A stretch of DNA of 64,000 nucleotides. Source: Maridesulfovibrio sp050916235. Its GTDB lineage: Bacteria > Desulfobacterota > Desulfovibrionia > Desulfovibrionales > Desulfovibrionaceae. Position numbers and translations under genes: made by a program. The stretch is taken from positions 1,860,001 to 1,924,000 of the forward strand of contig NZ_CP104854.1 of assembly GCF_050916235.1 (NCBI RefSeq), given 5' to 3'. The notes under the pieces were generated by a model. The model was not told the DNA's origin. It searched no databases and saw only the letters and a program-made list of their open reading frames with translations. The first letter of the stretch is position 1; each line of letters begins with the position of its first letter. Shown piece after piece: positions 15,412-24,081 of the stretch.

Positions 15412-16662
15412 ATGATCAAACGCGTCTCTTTCCTGACTCTGACACTTCTTTTGACAGCGACAGTAGGCCTGTTCGCAGAAGAAAAAGAATTTGATGCCCA
15501 TGCCACTACGTTCAGTTACTTTTTTAAAGACGGCGACATGGATTTCCATTTTGGAAATCTCATTCTTGGCGCAACCCGCAACGGCGGCGCAGAGATAGGT
15601 GAAGCTTTTTATGCGGCTTCCAGGATCAAAGATGGCGATGCCGCCAGTTGGCAGGAGGAATGGTATAAACTGGCCCAGCGCGTGGAGAAACGCGGTCTTG
15701 AAGCTCTCAAGGGGAAACACAAGAAAAGCGCGGCCGATCAGTTGCTACGGGCAGCTTATTACTATCGCATTTCCCTTCTTGCCATGCAGGCGAACAACCC
15801 GGAGCTGAAAAAACGCGGCGAAACATGCCGCGTCCTCATGCAAAAAGCCGGAACCCTGCTCAATCCTCCATTGGAGTATATTGAGATTCCCTTCGAGGAC
15901 ACCGTCCTGCCCGTCTTTTTCCGCAAGGCCGATAATTCGGGAAAGCCCGCCAAAACCCTTGTGATGATTGGCGGCGGCGAAACATTTATAGAAGATCTTT
16001 TCTTCTACATCGAGCCTCAGGCCCATGCACGCGGCTATAACTTCATGACCGTGGACCTTCCCGGTCAGGGAATGATGCCTTTGTCCGGCCAGGTGTTCCG
16101 CACGGACACCAACATGGCCATGAAAAAAGTCATAGACTATGCCCTGAGTCGTCCAGACGTGGACAGAAACAGACTTGCCTCCTACGGCATCAGCGGTGGA
16201 GGATTGTTCGTACCACAAGCAGCCATGCACGACTCGCGCATCAAGGCCATTGCCATGAATTCAGGCGTAGTCGATGCACAACGACTGTTCCGCACTATGC
16301 CGGCAACGCAGGCATCACCCGAAAATATAGCCGAATGGTCTTCCTTTCATGCTGGTGTGGTCAAATCCATCTGCTGGCGCTACGGGGTGAACAATCCAGC
16401 CGAACTCGTTGAGGCGAACCGTGGCAACACCTTTGATGGATCAAAAATAAAGGCCCCTGCCCTGCTGATCGTCGGTGAAGGAGAATACCGCAGCAAGGAA
16501 GTCCAGAGGCAACAGCAGATCGCCATGGAAAGTTTCCGCGACAAGCGCAGCTGCCTTGTAGTCACCCCCTCTGATGAAGGGGCTACAAACCACTGCATCA
16601 TGGAGAACCGAAGTCTGGTCGGTCAGGTCCTGTTTGACTGGCTGGATGAGGTCCTCAAATAG
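15412..16662 (+). CDS. Secreted alpha/beta hydrolase (FrsA/dienelactone-hydrolase-like)
   Basis: The 416-residue protein has a signal peptide (MIKRVSFLTLTLLLTATVGLFA, cleavage near residue 22). A helical N-terminal domain (about 25-150) is followed by an alpha/beta hydrolase fold. Visible motifs are VMIGGGETFIEDLFF (strand and oxyanion region), the nucleophile elbow GISGGG near residue 263, and a late ALLIVGEGEY with an NHC near the C-terminus that could supply Asp/Glu and His. This layout resembles FrsA-type and 2,6-dihydroxypseudooxynicotine-hydrolase-like C-C or ester hydrolases, with a periplasmic location. Substrate unknown. No ribosome site is obvious (CAGGAATTTCAGC). Confidence 0.8.
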   Translation: MIKRVSFLTLTLLLTATVGLFAEEKEFDAHATTFSYFFKDGDMDFHFGNLILGATRNGGAEIGEAFYAASRIKDGDAASWQEEWYKLAQRVEKRGLEALKGKHKKSAADQLLRAAYYYRISLLAMQANNPELKKRGETCRVLMQKAGTLLNPPLEYIEIPFEDTVLPVFFRKADNSGKPAKTLVMIGGGETFIEDLFFYIEPQAHARGYNFMTVDLPGQGMMPLSGQVFRTDTNMAMKKVIDYALSRPDVDRNRLASYGISGGGLFVPQAAMHDSRIKAIAMNSGVVDAQRLFRTMPATQASPENIAEWSSFHAGVVKSICWRYGVNNPAELVEANRGNTFDGSKIKAPALLIVGEGEYRSKEVQRQQQIAMESFRDKRSCLVVTPSDEGATNHCIMENRSLVGQVLFDWLDEVLK

Positions 16663-16819
16663 CCGAAGAGCTTTTGAACTGAGAGGGTGTCTCTCTACAT
16701 CCGCTTGGCTACAAAATATTTTTCATTTTGTATAAAACAGGCTTGTGTCAGGAATTGACCTTCTCTCAAAGAATTCCCTGGCGGAAAAGCCCAATTATTG
16801 CACACGAATATACACAGAG

Positions 16820-18184
16820 CTACCCGACGCAGATAGACTTCACATTTACGAACTCACGGATTCCGTATTCAGCCAGTTCACGCCCGTAGCCGGAATTTTT
16901 GACTCCACCGAAGGGAAGCGGCGGCCGACTGCTGACCCTTCCGTTTACGTAGACAAGCCCTGCCTCGATCCTGCGGGCCAGCCTGAGCCCTTTTTTCTCG
17001 TCCTGTGTCCAGACGGACCCACCGAGGCCGAAACGGCTGTCATTGGCCATTTCCATGGCATTTTCATCACTCTCAGCACGGAAGACCATAGCCACAGGTC
17101 CGAACAGCTCCTCACGCGCTGCCGAAGACTCAAAAGGAATGCCGCTGATAATCGTCGCGGGATAGAATGCGGCCTTGCCTTCTGGAATCTCCCCGCCCAG
17201 TAGAACCTCGCCTCCTGCTGCCCTGCAGCGGTTGACCTGCTCCTGCAGTTCAGCGCGGAAACGGTGGGATGCCATGGGCCCCATTACAGTCTCCGGATCA
17301 AGGGGATCCCCCATAATCAAGCCTGCCATCTGCTCCTTAAGCCGGGAAACGAAATCATCATAAACGTCAGTATGGACAATAAAACGCTTGGCAGCGATAC
17401 AGGCCTGCCCGGCGTTAGAGCAGCGTGATGCGGCCCCTGTTTCAGCAGCCCTGTCGAGATCAGCATCGGCGAGAACAACAAAGGCATCACTTCCGCCCAG
17501 CTCCATAACGCTCTTCTTGAGATTGGAACCGGCAAGAGCAGCAACCTTGCGTCCGGCATCTTCGCTGCCGGTCAGGCAGACGCCCACCACGGAATCGTGC
17601 CCGAGAACGTCTTCAACCTGTCTGGCTCCAATGAGCAGCGTCCTGAAAGCATCGGCAGGAAAAATGGAATCACGAAATGCCTCTTCAATGGCAATAGCGC
17701 ACTGCGGAACGTTGGAGGCATGCTTGAGCACCATAGTGTTGCCGGCCATAAGCGTAGGCACGGCGATACGCAGAACCTGCCAGACCGGATAGTTCCACGG
17801 CATTACCGCAAGCACGGTTCCCATGGGGGCATAGTCCACATAGGTCTGCATTCCGTCCACGTGCTGATCTTTGCAGGCAAGCATCTGTGCCCCATTATCA
17901 GCATAGTAATCACAGACTGTAGCGGCCTTGAGCACTTCTGCCCGTCCGGAATTCAGGGGCTTGCCCATTTCAGCAGCCATCAGCCGGGCAAAACGGTCGG
18001 CGCGCTCACGCAGAATACCTGCCAGATTCCTGAGGCATTCTGCGCGATGATCAAGCGCGGACTCTCTCCAGCTCTTAAACGCAACTGAAACAGATGAAAG
18101 AACCTTCGCAGTCTGCTCAGTACTTAACTCTTCAAAAGTATTTTCAACCACTCCGGTCATCGGGTTGGTGCTTTGGATTGCCAT
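16820..18184 (-). CDS. NAD(P)-dependent aldehyde dehydrogenase (succinate-semialdehyde type)
   Basis: This 454-residue aldehyde dehydrogenase is of the short GabD1/Sad-like subgroup. Catalytic residues are visible: N131 in PWNYP, E228 in VMELGGSDAF, and C262 in NAGQACIAAKRF. The cofactor site includes GNTMVLKHAS near 148-157 and TGSEDAGRKVAA near 205-216. The usual PFGGVKNSGYGRE C-terminal motif is present. Closest families oxidise succinate semialdehyde or other short aldehydes. The exact substrate is not set by sequence. Monocistronic. Confidence 0.9.
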   Translation of the reverse strand: MAIQSTNPMTGVVENTFEELSTEQTAKVLSSVSVAFKSWRESALDHRAECLRNLAGILRERADRFARLMAAEMGKPLNSGRAEVLKAATVCDYYADNGAQMLACKDQHVDGMQTYVDYAPMGTVLAVMPWNYPVWQVLRIAVPTLMAGNTMVLKHASNVPQCAIAIEEAFRDSIFPADAFRTLLIGARQVEDVLGHDSVVGVCLTGSEDAGRKVAALAGSNLKKSVMELGGSDAFVVLADADLDRAAETGAASRCSNAGQACIAAKRFIVHTDVYDDFVSRLKEQMAGLIMGDPLDPETVMGPMASHRFRAELQEQVNRCRAAGGEVLLGGEIPEGKAAFYPATIISGIPFESSAAREELFGPVAMVFRAESDENAMEMANDSRFGLGGSVWTQDEKKGLRLARRIEAGLVYVNGRVSSRPPLPFGGVKNSGYGRELAEYGIREFVNVKSICVG

Positions 18185-18404
18185 GATCTAAATTACCTTG
18201 TTTAAATCTGAAAGAAAGGAACAAACTTCACCAAACGGATTCAAAAATCAACCTGTTTGGCAAGTCCAAACATTTCACGAAAATATCCGGGATTAAGCTG
18301 TCGGCTTGTAAAAAACGGCAGAATTCAAAGAGTTCGAAAATAACGGTCTTACAACAGGCAGCTCAGACAAATATTCAGAGGGGGAGAAGGAAGGGTGGAA
18401 ATTA

Positions 18405-18433
18405 AAAAGGGCGGTTGAAATCACAACCGCCCT
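18405..18433 (-). terminator. Intrinsic terminator of the transglycosylase gene
   Basis: On the minus strand AGGGCGGTTG-TGATTT-CAACCGCCCT is followed by TTTTTAATTT. It is 25 bp beyond the MltD-like stop. Confidence 0.88.
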
Positions 18434-18457
18434 GAATATGCGAGTTAGGCTCGACTG

Positions 18458-20077
18458 CTACTGAACGTAGACCTTTATACGGTCTCCGGGACGAAGTATA
18501 CTCTTGGAATTAAGGCGGTTCCACTCCATCAGAGCGGAAACCTTCACACCGAAACGACGGGCTATCTTCCAGAGGGTGTCACCGCGACGAACCTGATAGT
18601 CAACCACCTGCTGTTTGACGTTCTCGGCCTTGGCAATGGAACGCGCTGAGCTTACAGCGTTATTGTCGGGAATATAGAGTTTCTGACCGATTTTGAGCTT
18701 GCTGGTATAAAGACCGTTGGCCTTTTTGAGGGTATTAACACTCACCTGGTAACGGGTGGCGATATCCCAGAGGGTGTCCCCCTGCTGAACCCGGTAGTTG
18801 GCCCTGCTCTGAGCAGTACGACGGGTGGAAACGACTCCGGCGGACTGCACAGATTCAGCTGAACCTTTGCCGGGAATCATAAGGAACTGGCCGGGTTTGA
18901 TCAGATTGGAATTGCTGTTGTTAACTGATTTCAGGACTGCAACGGGTACACCGTAACGATTGGCGATACGGTACCAGGAATCACCGCTGCGCACTTTATA
19001 GCGGTTGTAGCCGGCAAAGGGACGGGAAGCGGGAGATTCAAGGTAATCTGAAGCATCGGCCATAACCTTTTCAGGAAGGTAAGCGTTTACGGTTGCATCC
19101 GGGGGGCTGACCTGACGACGAAAGTGAGGGTTGAGTTTCTGGAACTCACTCCATTTCATTCCGCATGCTCTGGCAAGGGCCAGCAGATCTGTACCGCCGG
19201 GAACGGATACGGTCTCAACCTTAAGGCCGTTGTCCCAGTTGATGTTCTCGAAGCCGAGCTCATCCAGGTTTTTGAAAATCTTGGAGATTGCGATAAATTT
19301 GGGAACGTAGTTCTTTGTCTCGGCCCGCAATCTGTATTTTCTGGAAAGTTTGTGGTTGTTCTTGGTCAGCTCGAAAAAGTCGTCACAACCGGTCTTTTTG
19401 AGCGCCCTGCTGATCTTGCCTTCACCGGCATTGTAGGCTGCAAGAGCCAAGTGCCAGTCCCCGAACATTTCGTGAAGAACCTTGAGGTATTCAACCGCTG
19501 CAGTGGTTGCCTTGTAGGGATCGCGGCGTTCGTCAACCCACCAGTCTACACGGAGCCCGTACTTGCGGCCTGTATAAGGCATGAACTGCCACATACCGGC
19601 TGCACCTACCCGGGAGTAGGCCCAGGCATTGTAGCCGCTCTCGGCAAAAGGCAGCATAGCCAGATCCTGAGGCAGCCCCTGTTCGGAAAGGACCTGACGG
19701 ACATAAGGCAGGAAAGGTTCGGAACGCTCGAGCCAGCGGGCAAAAGTTTTGCGGGCCTTGTGAGTAAAGAACCCGAAATACTGCTGAACTTCCTTGGTAT
19801 CATGCTCATCAAGGTTGAAATAGATGCCGTTGCTGGACAGCAGGGCTTTCTGTTCCTCAGGAGTAAGAGCCTCGGACTCCTGCGGAGCGGTTTCAAGCTC
19901 CGGATCAAGGGGCTGAGCTCCGGAGTCGGCAACATCGCCTTCTGTTTCTACGACTTCGCTTACCTTGGCCTGCGGATCGCAAACCTCCTGCTGAGCAACT
20001 GGAGCTGTCTTGGCTGCACACCCGGCAAAAAGGGCAAGCATAGCCACAAAAACCAGTAACCGGAGCGAATTCACCAT
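18458..20077 (-). CDS. mltD: Membrane-bound lytic murein transglycosylase D with three LysM domains
   Basis: The ATG at 20077 is chosen over the one at 20125 because AGGGGGTCG precedes it and a lipoprotein signal follows at once (lipobox LFAGC, C20). The protein has an SLT domain near residues 110-250: FAESGYN with the catalytic glutamate, GAAGMWQFMPYTGRKYGL, DERRDPYKAT and ALAAYNAGEG. Three LysM modules follow in the C-terminal part (YKVRSGDSWYRIANRYG, YRVQQGDTLWDIATRY, YQVRRGDTLWKIARRFG). It cleaves glycan strands with 1,6-anhydro ends, anchored in the outer membrane. The stop is followed by a strong terminator. Confidence 0.95.
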   Translation of the reverse strand: MVNSLRLLVFVAMLALFAGCAAKTAPVAQQEVCDPQAKVSEVVETEGDVADSGAQPLDPELETAPQESEALTPEEQKALLSSNGIYFNLDEHDTKEVQQYFGFFTHKARKTFARWLERSEPFLPYVRQVLSEQGLPQDLAMLPFAESGYNAWAYSRVGAAGMWQFMPYTGRKYGLRVDWWVDERRDPYKATTAAVEYLKVLHEMFGDWHLALAAYNAGEGKISRALKKTGCDDFFELTKNNHKLSRKYRLRAETKNYVPKFIAISKIFKNLDELGFENINWDNGLKVETVSVPGGTDLLALARACGMKWSEFQKLNPHFRRQVSPPDATVNAYLPEKVMADASDYLESPASRPFAGYNRYKVRSGDSWYRIANRYGVPVAVLKSVNNSNSNLIKPGQFLMIPGKGSAESVQSAGVVSTRRTAQSRANYRVQQGDTLWDIATRYQVSVNTLKKANGLYTSKLKIGQKLYIPDNNAVSSARSIAKAENVKQQVVDYQVRRGDTLWKIARRFGVKVSALMEWNRLNSKSILRPGDRIKVYVQ

Positions 20078-20166
20078 GTTCGACCCCCTGTAATTCGAAA
20101 CTGCAAAAGTATTGATTTTATCCATAAATTATTTAGAAAATGTATAGTTTATAACTGCTTGACTGA

Positions 20167-20205
20167 TCAAAAAACCCATCCAACAAGCTAAAAAAGATGG
20201 GTTTT
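20167..20205 (-). terminator. Orphan minus-strand terminator-like hairpin
   Basis: On the minus strand AAAACCCATC-(15-nt loop)-GATGGGTTTT is followed by TTGATC, so the T-run is TTTTTT. It lies upstream of mltD, where no known minus-strand gene ends. It implies a transcript entering from about 20.5 kb, or an mltD attenuator. Confidence 0.6.
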
Positions 20206-20509
20206 CCCAGCATTAATTTAATAATTCAAACTTACGTAGAGCTATCCTAAAGAGCGAGGGTTTGCAATAGTAAAACAAAAGGAATAAGTTGCAGAAACGG
20301 TTGTGCCGCAAGGGTTTCCGGCCTTCACGGGCTGTACGAAAGCGGGACTTTTTACCCCGGACAGATTATCGGCAGACTGTAACTTTTCATATTAATTAGG
20401 CAATTGAACACATGGGTGCCGGAATGGCCTTTACATCAGGCCCGGTGCCCTTTGAGATAAACAGCCTCATATTTTTTTAACGTTTCTCCAAATAACAAGG
20501 CAAATATCG
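20206..20509. other. Unassigned 300-bp intergenic region with structured segments
   Basis: No ORF is supported. A G-U-rich hairpin on the plus strand at 20414-20450 (GGGTGCCG with CGGTGCCC, inner GGCCT with AGGCC, loop TTACATC) lies just before the methyltransferase gene. A second C/G-rich part (20295-20365) could also fold. It may be an RNA gene or leader, but this is inference. Confidence 0.4.
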
Positions 20510-21262
20510 ATGAAGAATACGAATCAGGACGACAATACCGTCATCGCGGGCCGGAAACCGGTCCAGGAGCTGCTTTTGGACTCCCCCGAAAGGATTGATC
20601 TGCTCTACCTACAAAAAGGGCGTCAGGACAAGAATTTCGAGCGGACAATCGAGCGGTGTAAAAAACACGGCATCAAATACAAAATCGCCGACAAAACCGA
20701 GATGGGCAGAGTCTTCTCCGGCAACCATCAGGGCATAATTGCCCGGGTGGCGGCACTGCCCTATGCGGAATTTGATGAAATGCTTGAGACCTTCAGGGAT
20801 GCCCCTCTCCCCCTGCTGATCGTTCTGGATCAGGTCCAGGACCCCGGCAATATCGGAGTTCTGGCCCGCAGCCTTTACGCACTCGGCGGGGCCGGGATAG
20901 TTACCGCCAAGCACGGCGGGGCCTTCCTCGGGCCTGCTGCGGTAAAGGCCAGCGCAGGAGCTCTGACCAGACTCCCGGTTGCCCGCGTCAGCAATATTTC
21001 GCAGGCTCTGGACAAGGCAGCGGAACTTGGGATCAGCATATACGGGGCAGGAATATCCGAAGACTCTTCACCGGCGTATACGGCCGATCTCAACCTCCCG
21101 GCAATTCTCGTTCTGGGCAACGAAGAAAAAGGTATCCGTTTCAGCGTTGAAAAACGTTGTGAAAAGCTTATCCACATCCCCTTCCGCCGCGACTTCGACT
21201 CCCTGAACGTGGCACAGGCCGGGGCCATGCTTATCAGCGAGTTTGCCAGACGGCTGGCCTAG
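20510..21262 (+). CDS. rlmB: TrmH/SpoU family RNA 2'-O-methyltransferase (RlmB-like)
   Basis: The 250-residue SPOUT methyltransferase has an N-terminal L30e-like substrate-binding domain (about residues 10-85, IAGRKPVQELL, GNHQGIIA). The C-terminal knot carries the three SpoU motifs: LDQVQDPGNIGVLARSLYALG (motif 1), ILVLGNEEKGI (motif 2) and IPFRRDFDSLNVAQAGAML (motif 3). The N-terminal part matches RlmB, which methylates G2251 of 23S rRNA, but TrmH-type targets cannot be excluded. AACAAGG is a modest ribosome site. Confidence 0.9.
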   Translation: MKNTNQDDNTVIAGRKPVQELLLDSPERIDLLYLQKGRQDKNFERTIERCKKHGIKYKIADKTEMGRVFSGNHQGIIARVAALPYAEFDEMLETFRDAPLPLLIVLDQVQDPGNIGVLARSLYALGGAGIVTAKHGGAFLGPAAVKASAGALTRLPVARVSNISQALDKAAELGISIYGAGISEDSSPAYTADLNLPAILVLGNEEKGIRFSVEKRCEKLIHIPFRRDFDSLNVAQAGAMLISEFARRLA

Positions 21263-21326
21263 CTCCATCGCCCATCAGACTTCTTATTGCGGGAGACTTA
21301 TGCTTCCCTGCACAGGTAAATAGGAC

Positions 21327-21360
21327 AGCCCCCTGAAGATTCTCTTCTTCAGGGGGCTTA
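21327..21360. terminator. Bidirectional terminator between rlmB and fliQ
   Basis: AGCCCCCTGAAGA pairs with TCTTCAGGGGGCT (13 bp, loop TTCTCT). It lies between two convergent genes and probably stops both, although the T-runs are short. Confidence 0.75.
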
Positions 21361-21389
21361 TGCATGTTTAAAGAAATTTAAGCTTTTTT

Positions 21390-21659
21390 CTATTTAATAT
21401 ACGTAGGAAGATTAATGAACACATTCCTCGTAAAATCAATCATCTTGTCCATAATCCACGGAAAGGCAAAAAGCAGAGCCAGAAACATGGATACGATCTT
21501 GGGCACAAAGGTCAGAGTCTGCTCCTGAATCTGGGTTGCGGCCTGCAGGACAGATACGAAAATACCCACCACAAGCCCCACGCCCAGCATAGGCAGGGCA
21601 AGAGTCAGGGCCAGCTCAATGGACTGACGGGCATATCCGATTACAAATTCAGGAGTCAT
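21390..21659 (-). CDS. fliQ: Flagellar export gate protein FliQ
   Basis: The 89-residue protein is the FliQ subunit of the FliP5-FliQ4-FliR1 flagellar export channel. MTPEFVIGYARQSIELALTLALPMLGVG and the second segment PKIVSMFLALLFAFPWIMDKMIDFTRNVF are its two membrane helices, the normal FliQ layout. A GGAGGT site precedes the ATG. It is the last gene of the flagellar block here. Confidence 0.95.
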   Translation of the reverse strand: MTPEFVIGYARQSIELALTLALPMLGVGLVVGIFVSVLQAATQIQEQTLTFVPKIVSMFLALLFAFPWIMDKMIDFTRNVFINLPTYIK

Positions 21660-21698
21660 ATGATACCTCCGCGTTTAAAGGACGCACTACTCCCCGGA

Positions 21699-22493
21699 TC
21701 ACTGAAACGTGTTGACTATCGAGCCCGTCAACAGGGACCAGCCATCGACCATGATAAAAAGCAGTATCTTGAACGGCAATGAAACCATTGCCGGGGGCAG
21801 CATCATCATACCCATGGCCAGCAGGATACTGGCAATGACCATATCGAGGATGAGAAACGGAATATAAATGAGGAACCCGATAGTGAAACCGGTCTTGAGT
21901 TCGCTGATGGTGTAGGCGGCAATGAGGAGCATGGTGTTCACGTCCTCTTTTGTTTCAGGACGCTTCTCCCCTGTAATCGCATAAAATATGGAGAGATCCT
22001 TTTCCCTTGTATGCTTGAAAAGGAATGTCCTGATTGGGCTTTCGGCCTTTTTCAGCGCCTGGGTGAAACCTATCTCCTCGTTGAGATAAGGCTGCAGGGC
22101 GGTGTCATTGATGGCCTTGCCGGTCGGCATCATGATGACCACGGTCATGAAAATGGCCAGAGATGCCAGAATCTGGTTGGGCGGCATCTGCTGGGTTCCC
22201 ATGGCCTGCCGCAGGAAATGGAATACGATGATAATGCGGGTAAAAGAGGTCATGGTCAGAAGAATGGACGGAGCCATTCCGAGAACAGTAAGCAGGAACA
22301 GGATTTCCAGCATCTTGGCTACCTGTTCCGGTTCCTCCTGCCCGGCGGCAAGATTAAGGGTCAGCGTCGGGATTGTCTGGTCCTGGGCAAAAACAATACC
22401 CGGAACAATCAACAACAGGACTGCGCTAAGAGTCAGAAGAGCCGGAATCTTCATCGGCAAGATATCCGGAAAAATCTTTTTTACTGGCTGCAT
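21699..22493 (-). CDS. fliP: Flagellar export gate protein FliP
   Basis: The 264-residue FliP carries a cleavable signal region (residues 17-36 if the ATG at 22493 is used; an internal Met at 22454 gives a tighter signal peptide) and the family core LTMTSFTRIIIVFHFLRQAMGTQQMPPNQIL near 80-110. Three or four further membrane helices follow, including AAYTISELKTGFTIGFLIYIPFLILDMVIASILLAMGMMMLPP. The 5' end overlaps fliO, indicating translational coupling in fliL-N-O-P-Q. Start choice is uncertain. Confidence 0.95.
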   Translation of the reverse strand: MQPVKKIFPDILPMKIPALLTLSAVLLLIVPGIVFAQDQTIPTLTLNLAAGQEEPEQVAKMLEILFLLTVLGMAPSILLTMTSFTRIIIVFHFLRQAMGTQQMPPNQILASLAIFMTVVIMMPTGKAINDTALQPYLNEEIGFTQALKKAESPIRTFLFKHTREKDLSIFYAITGEKRPETKEDVNTMLLIAAYTISELKTGFTIGFLIYIPFLILDMVIASILLAMGMMMLPPAMVSLPFKILLFIMVDGWSLLTGSIVNTFQ

Positions 22494-22797
22494 GCCCTTC
22501 GTCCCCTGCGTGGAGTAAAGTTATTCTGTCCTGAGTGACTCCGACCACCATCTCCCGGTCCCGGTACCTGATGACGGTAATATTCTGGCGCGGCCCAAGC
22601 GGCATACGGTCCACGATCTGAAGCACACCCTTGCGCATTCCCTGGAAACTGCCCCCTATGTTCAGTCTTCTGAGCACATAAAAGGCCAGCATGAGCATTG
22701 CCAGAATGAAAAACAACGCACCAGCCATCTTGAGCACCGAGCCCACCCCGGCATCGGGAACAATCGGTGCAAGCGCGACCGCAGTTGCGTTAGGCAA
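22426..22797 (-). CDS. fliO: Flagellar protein FliO
   Basis: The 123-residue protein has a short periplasmic N-terminus, a single membrane helix (about residues 24-42), and a cytoplasmic tail with VLQIVDRMPLGPRQNITVIRYRDREMVVGVTQ, the FliO signature. FliO stabilises FliP during export-gate assembly. The start appears to be TTG at 22797 with GGGTGA upstream, and it overlaps the fliN stop by 8 bp. The 3' end overlaps fliP by 68 bp from the annotated fliP start. Confidence 0.9.
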   Translation of the reverse strand: MPNATAVALAPIVPDAGVGSVLKMAGALFFILAMLMLAFYVLRRLNIGGSFQGMRKGVLQIVDRMPLGPRQNITVIRYRDREMVVGVTQDRITLLHAGDEGHAASKKDFSGYLADEDSGSSDS

Positions 22798-23464
22798 GGT
22801 GCTTCACCCGCTCTATGGGGCTGATGATGTCAGTCAGCCTGATACCGAATTTCTCGTTGATGACAACGGCCTCGCCGCGGGCAACAAGCTTGCCGTTAAC
22901 ATAAATTTCCAACGGCTCACCGGCCAGCTTGGTCAGTTCCACGACAGACCCGGTTCCGAGCTGGAGCAGTTCGTTGATGAGCATCTTGGCCCGTCCGAGT
23001 TCGGCGGAAACATCAAGGGGAATGTCGAGAATAAAGTCCAGATCACGCCGCGATCCATCGTGCCGGGGGTTCTTGGCCTCGTTGGTCAGGTCCTTGAAAT
23101 CGGCCTCACGGGTCTGGGTACGCAGGAATTCCTGCTCCTTTTCCTTGCGGATGTCTGCTCCGGTATCTTCAGCCAGAGCTGCCGCCCACTCATCGGCAAG
23201 GCCGGCATCTCCACCGCCTCCGCCGCCGGAATCAGGGCTCTGCCCCTGCTCGCCCAGTGCCGCTGCCCATTCGTTGGCCAGTGCATCGTCATCACTGGCA
23301 CCGCCGTCATCCTGTTCAGCCAGGGCCGCAGCCCATTCGTCGGCCAGAGCATCATCACCGCCGTCAAGATCATCAGCCAGAGGATCACTGCCACCGGAAT
23401 CGCCGGACAGGGCATCAGCCCATTCCTGCGCAAGTTTATCCTGATCAAGATCATCAGATATCAT
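22790..23464 (-). CDS. fliN: Flagellar switch protein FliN with four N-terminal LAxEWAxAL repeats
   Basis: The C-terminal 80 residues (about 140-224) are a normal SpoA/FliN C-ring domain: FILDIPLDVSAELGRAKM, LLQLGTGSVVELTK, GEPLEIYVNGKLVARGEAVVINEKFGIRLTDI. The N-terminal 110 residues are acidic and glycine-rich and carry four copies of one short peptide: LAQEWADAL (11-19), LADEWAAAL (40-48), LANEWAAAL (62-70) and LADEWAAAL (89-97), spaced 22-29 residues apart. Most FliN proteins show a single such peptide. A GGAGGT site lies 9 bp before the ATG. The middle gene between fliL and fliO. Confidence 0.95.
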   Translation of the reverse strand: MISDDLDQDKLAQEWADALSGDSGGSDPLADDLDGGDDALADEWAAALAEQDDGGASDDDALANEWAAALGEQGQSPDSGGGGGGDAGLADEWAAALAEDTGADIRKEKEQEFLRTQTREADFKDLTNEAKNPRHDGSRRDLDFILDIPLDVSAELGRAKMLINELLQLGTGSVVELTKLAGEPLEIYVNGKLVARGEAVVINEKFGIRLTDIISPIERVKHLA

Positions 23465-23557
23465 AGCTGTCTACCTCCGACTGATTTCATCCCGTCACCC
23501 GTAATAAAAATCGATGCCGAAAAAATGGCACCACCAAGCAACGTAGCAATAACCATG

Positions 23558-24058
23558 CTACTGGATAACCATATCCGTAAAATATACCTGCAACACCTTG
23601 GAACCGCCGAGTATCTGGTTAAGACGGTCGACGATTTCCTTTTTCAACAGAATCTTGCTCTCCATGCTGGAAAGATCCTGATAGGTCTTGCTGGAAAGAA
23701 GAAGAATCAAGGTATCCTTGACCATCGGTTCTTTCTTGGACAGTTCGGCCACGGCCTCTTCACTGACAACCTCAACATCAACGCCGAGCTTGAGGTACCG
23801 TCTTCCCAGAGGGTCGGCGAGGTTGACTACAAAGGTCGGCAGAGTGACGTTGAAACCGTCACCGGGCAGCGGGCCCTGATCCTGTGCCGCAGAGTCTTCC
23901 CCGGCAGCAGTTTTTTCAGCCGCATCCTCCGGGGGAGCCGCAAAAAACTTCTGGTAGGCGAAAAATCCGCCTCCGCCGAGCGCGCCCAGCAGAATCAGTA
24001 AAATGATCCACTTGAGCAATCCGCCTTTCTTTTTAGGCTCTTCACCGCTTTCAGCCAT
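23558..24058 (-). CDS. fliL: Flagellar basal body-associated protein FliL
   Basis: The 166-residue protein has a basic cytoplasmic start (GEEPKKKGG), one membrane helix (about 16-35), an acidic Pro/Ala linker, and a periplasmic FliL domain with LPTFVVNLADPLGRRYLKLGVDVEV and the C-terminal VYFTDMVIQ. FliL forms a ring around the stator and stabilises MotA/MotB, which are encoded just upstream. GAGGCGG lies before the ATG. Confidence 0.95.
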   Translation of the reverse strand: MAESGEEPKKKGGLLKWIILLILLGALGGGGFFAYQKFFAAPPEDAAEKTAAGEDSAAQDQGPLPGDGFNVTLPTFVVNLADPLGRRYLKLGVDVEVVSEEAVAELSKKEPMVKDTLILLLSSKTYQDLSSMESKILLKKEIVDRLNQILGGSKVLQVYFTDMVIQ

Positions 24059-24081
24059 GTCTGTCCGCCTCTTTCCGTTGT

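Noticed and set aside
20281..20390. A cyclic di-GMP, TPP or SAM riboswitch upstream of rlmB
   Set aside because: The GC-rich segment folds in part, but none of the conserved core sequences of these classes is present.
22691..24001. Long plus-strand ORF of 436 codons opposite fliO, fliN and fliL
   Set aside because: It lies antisense to three recognised flagellar genes and has no domain; it arises from codon bias on the coding strand.
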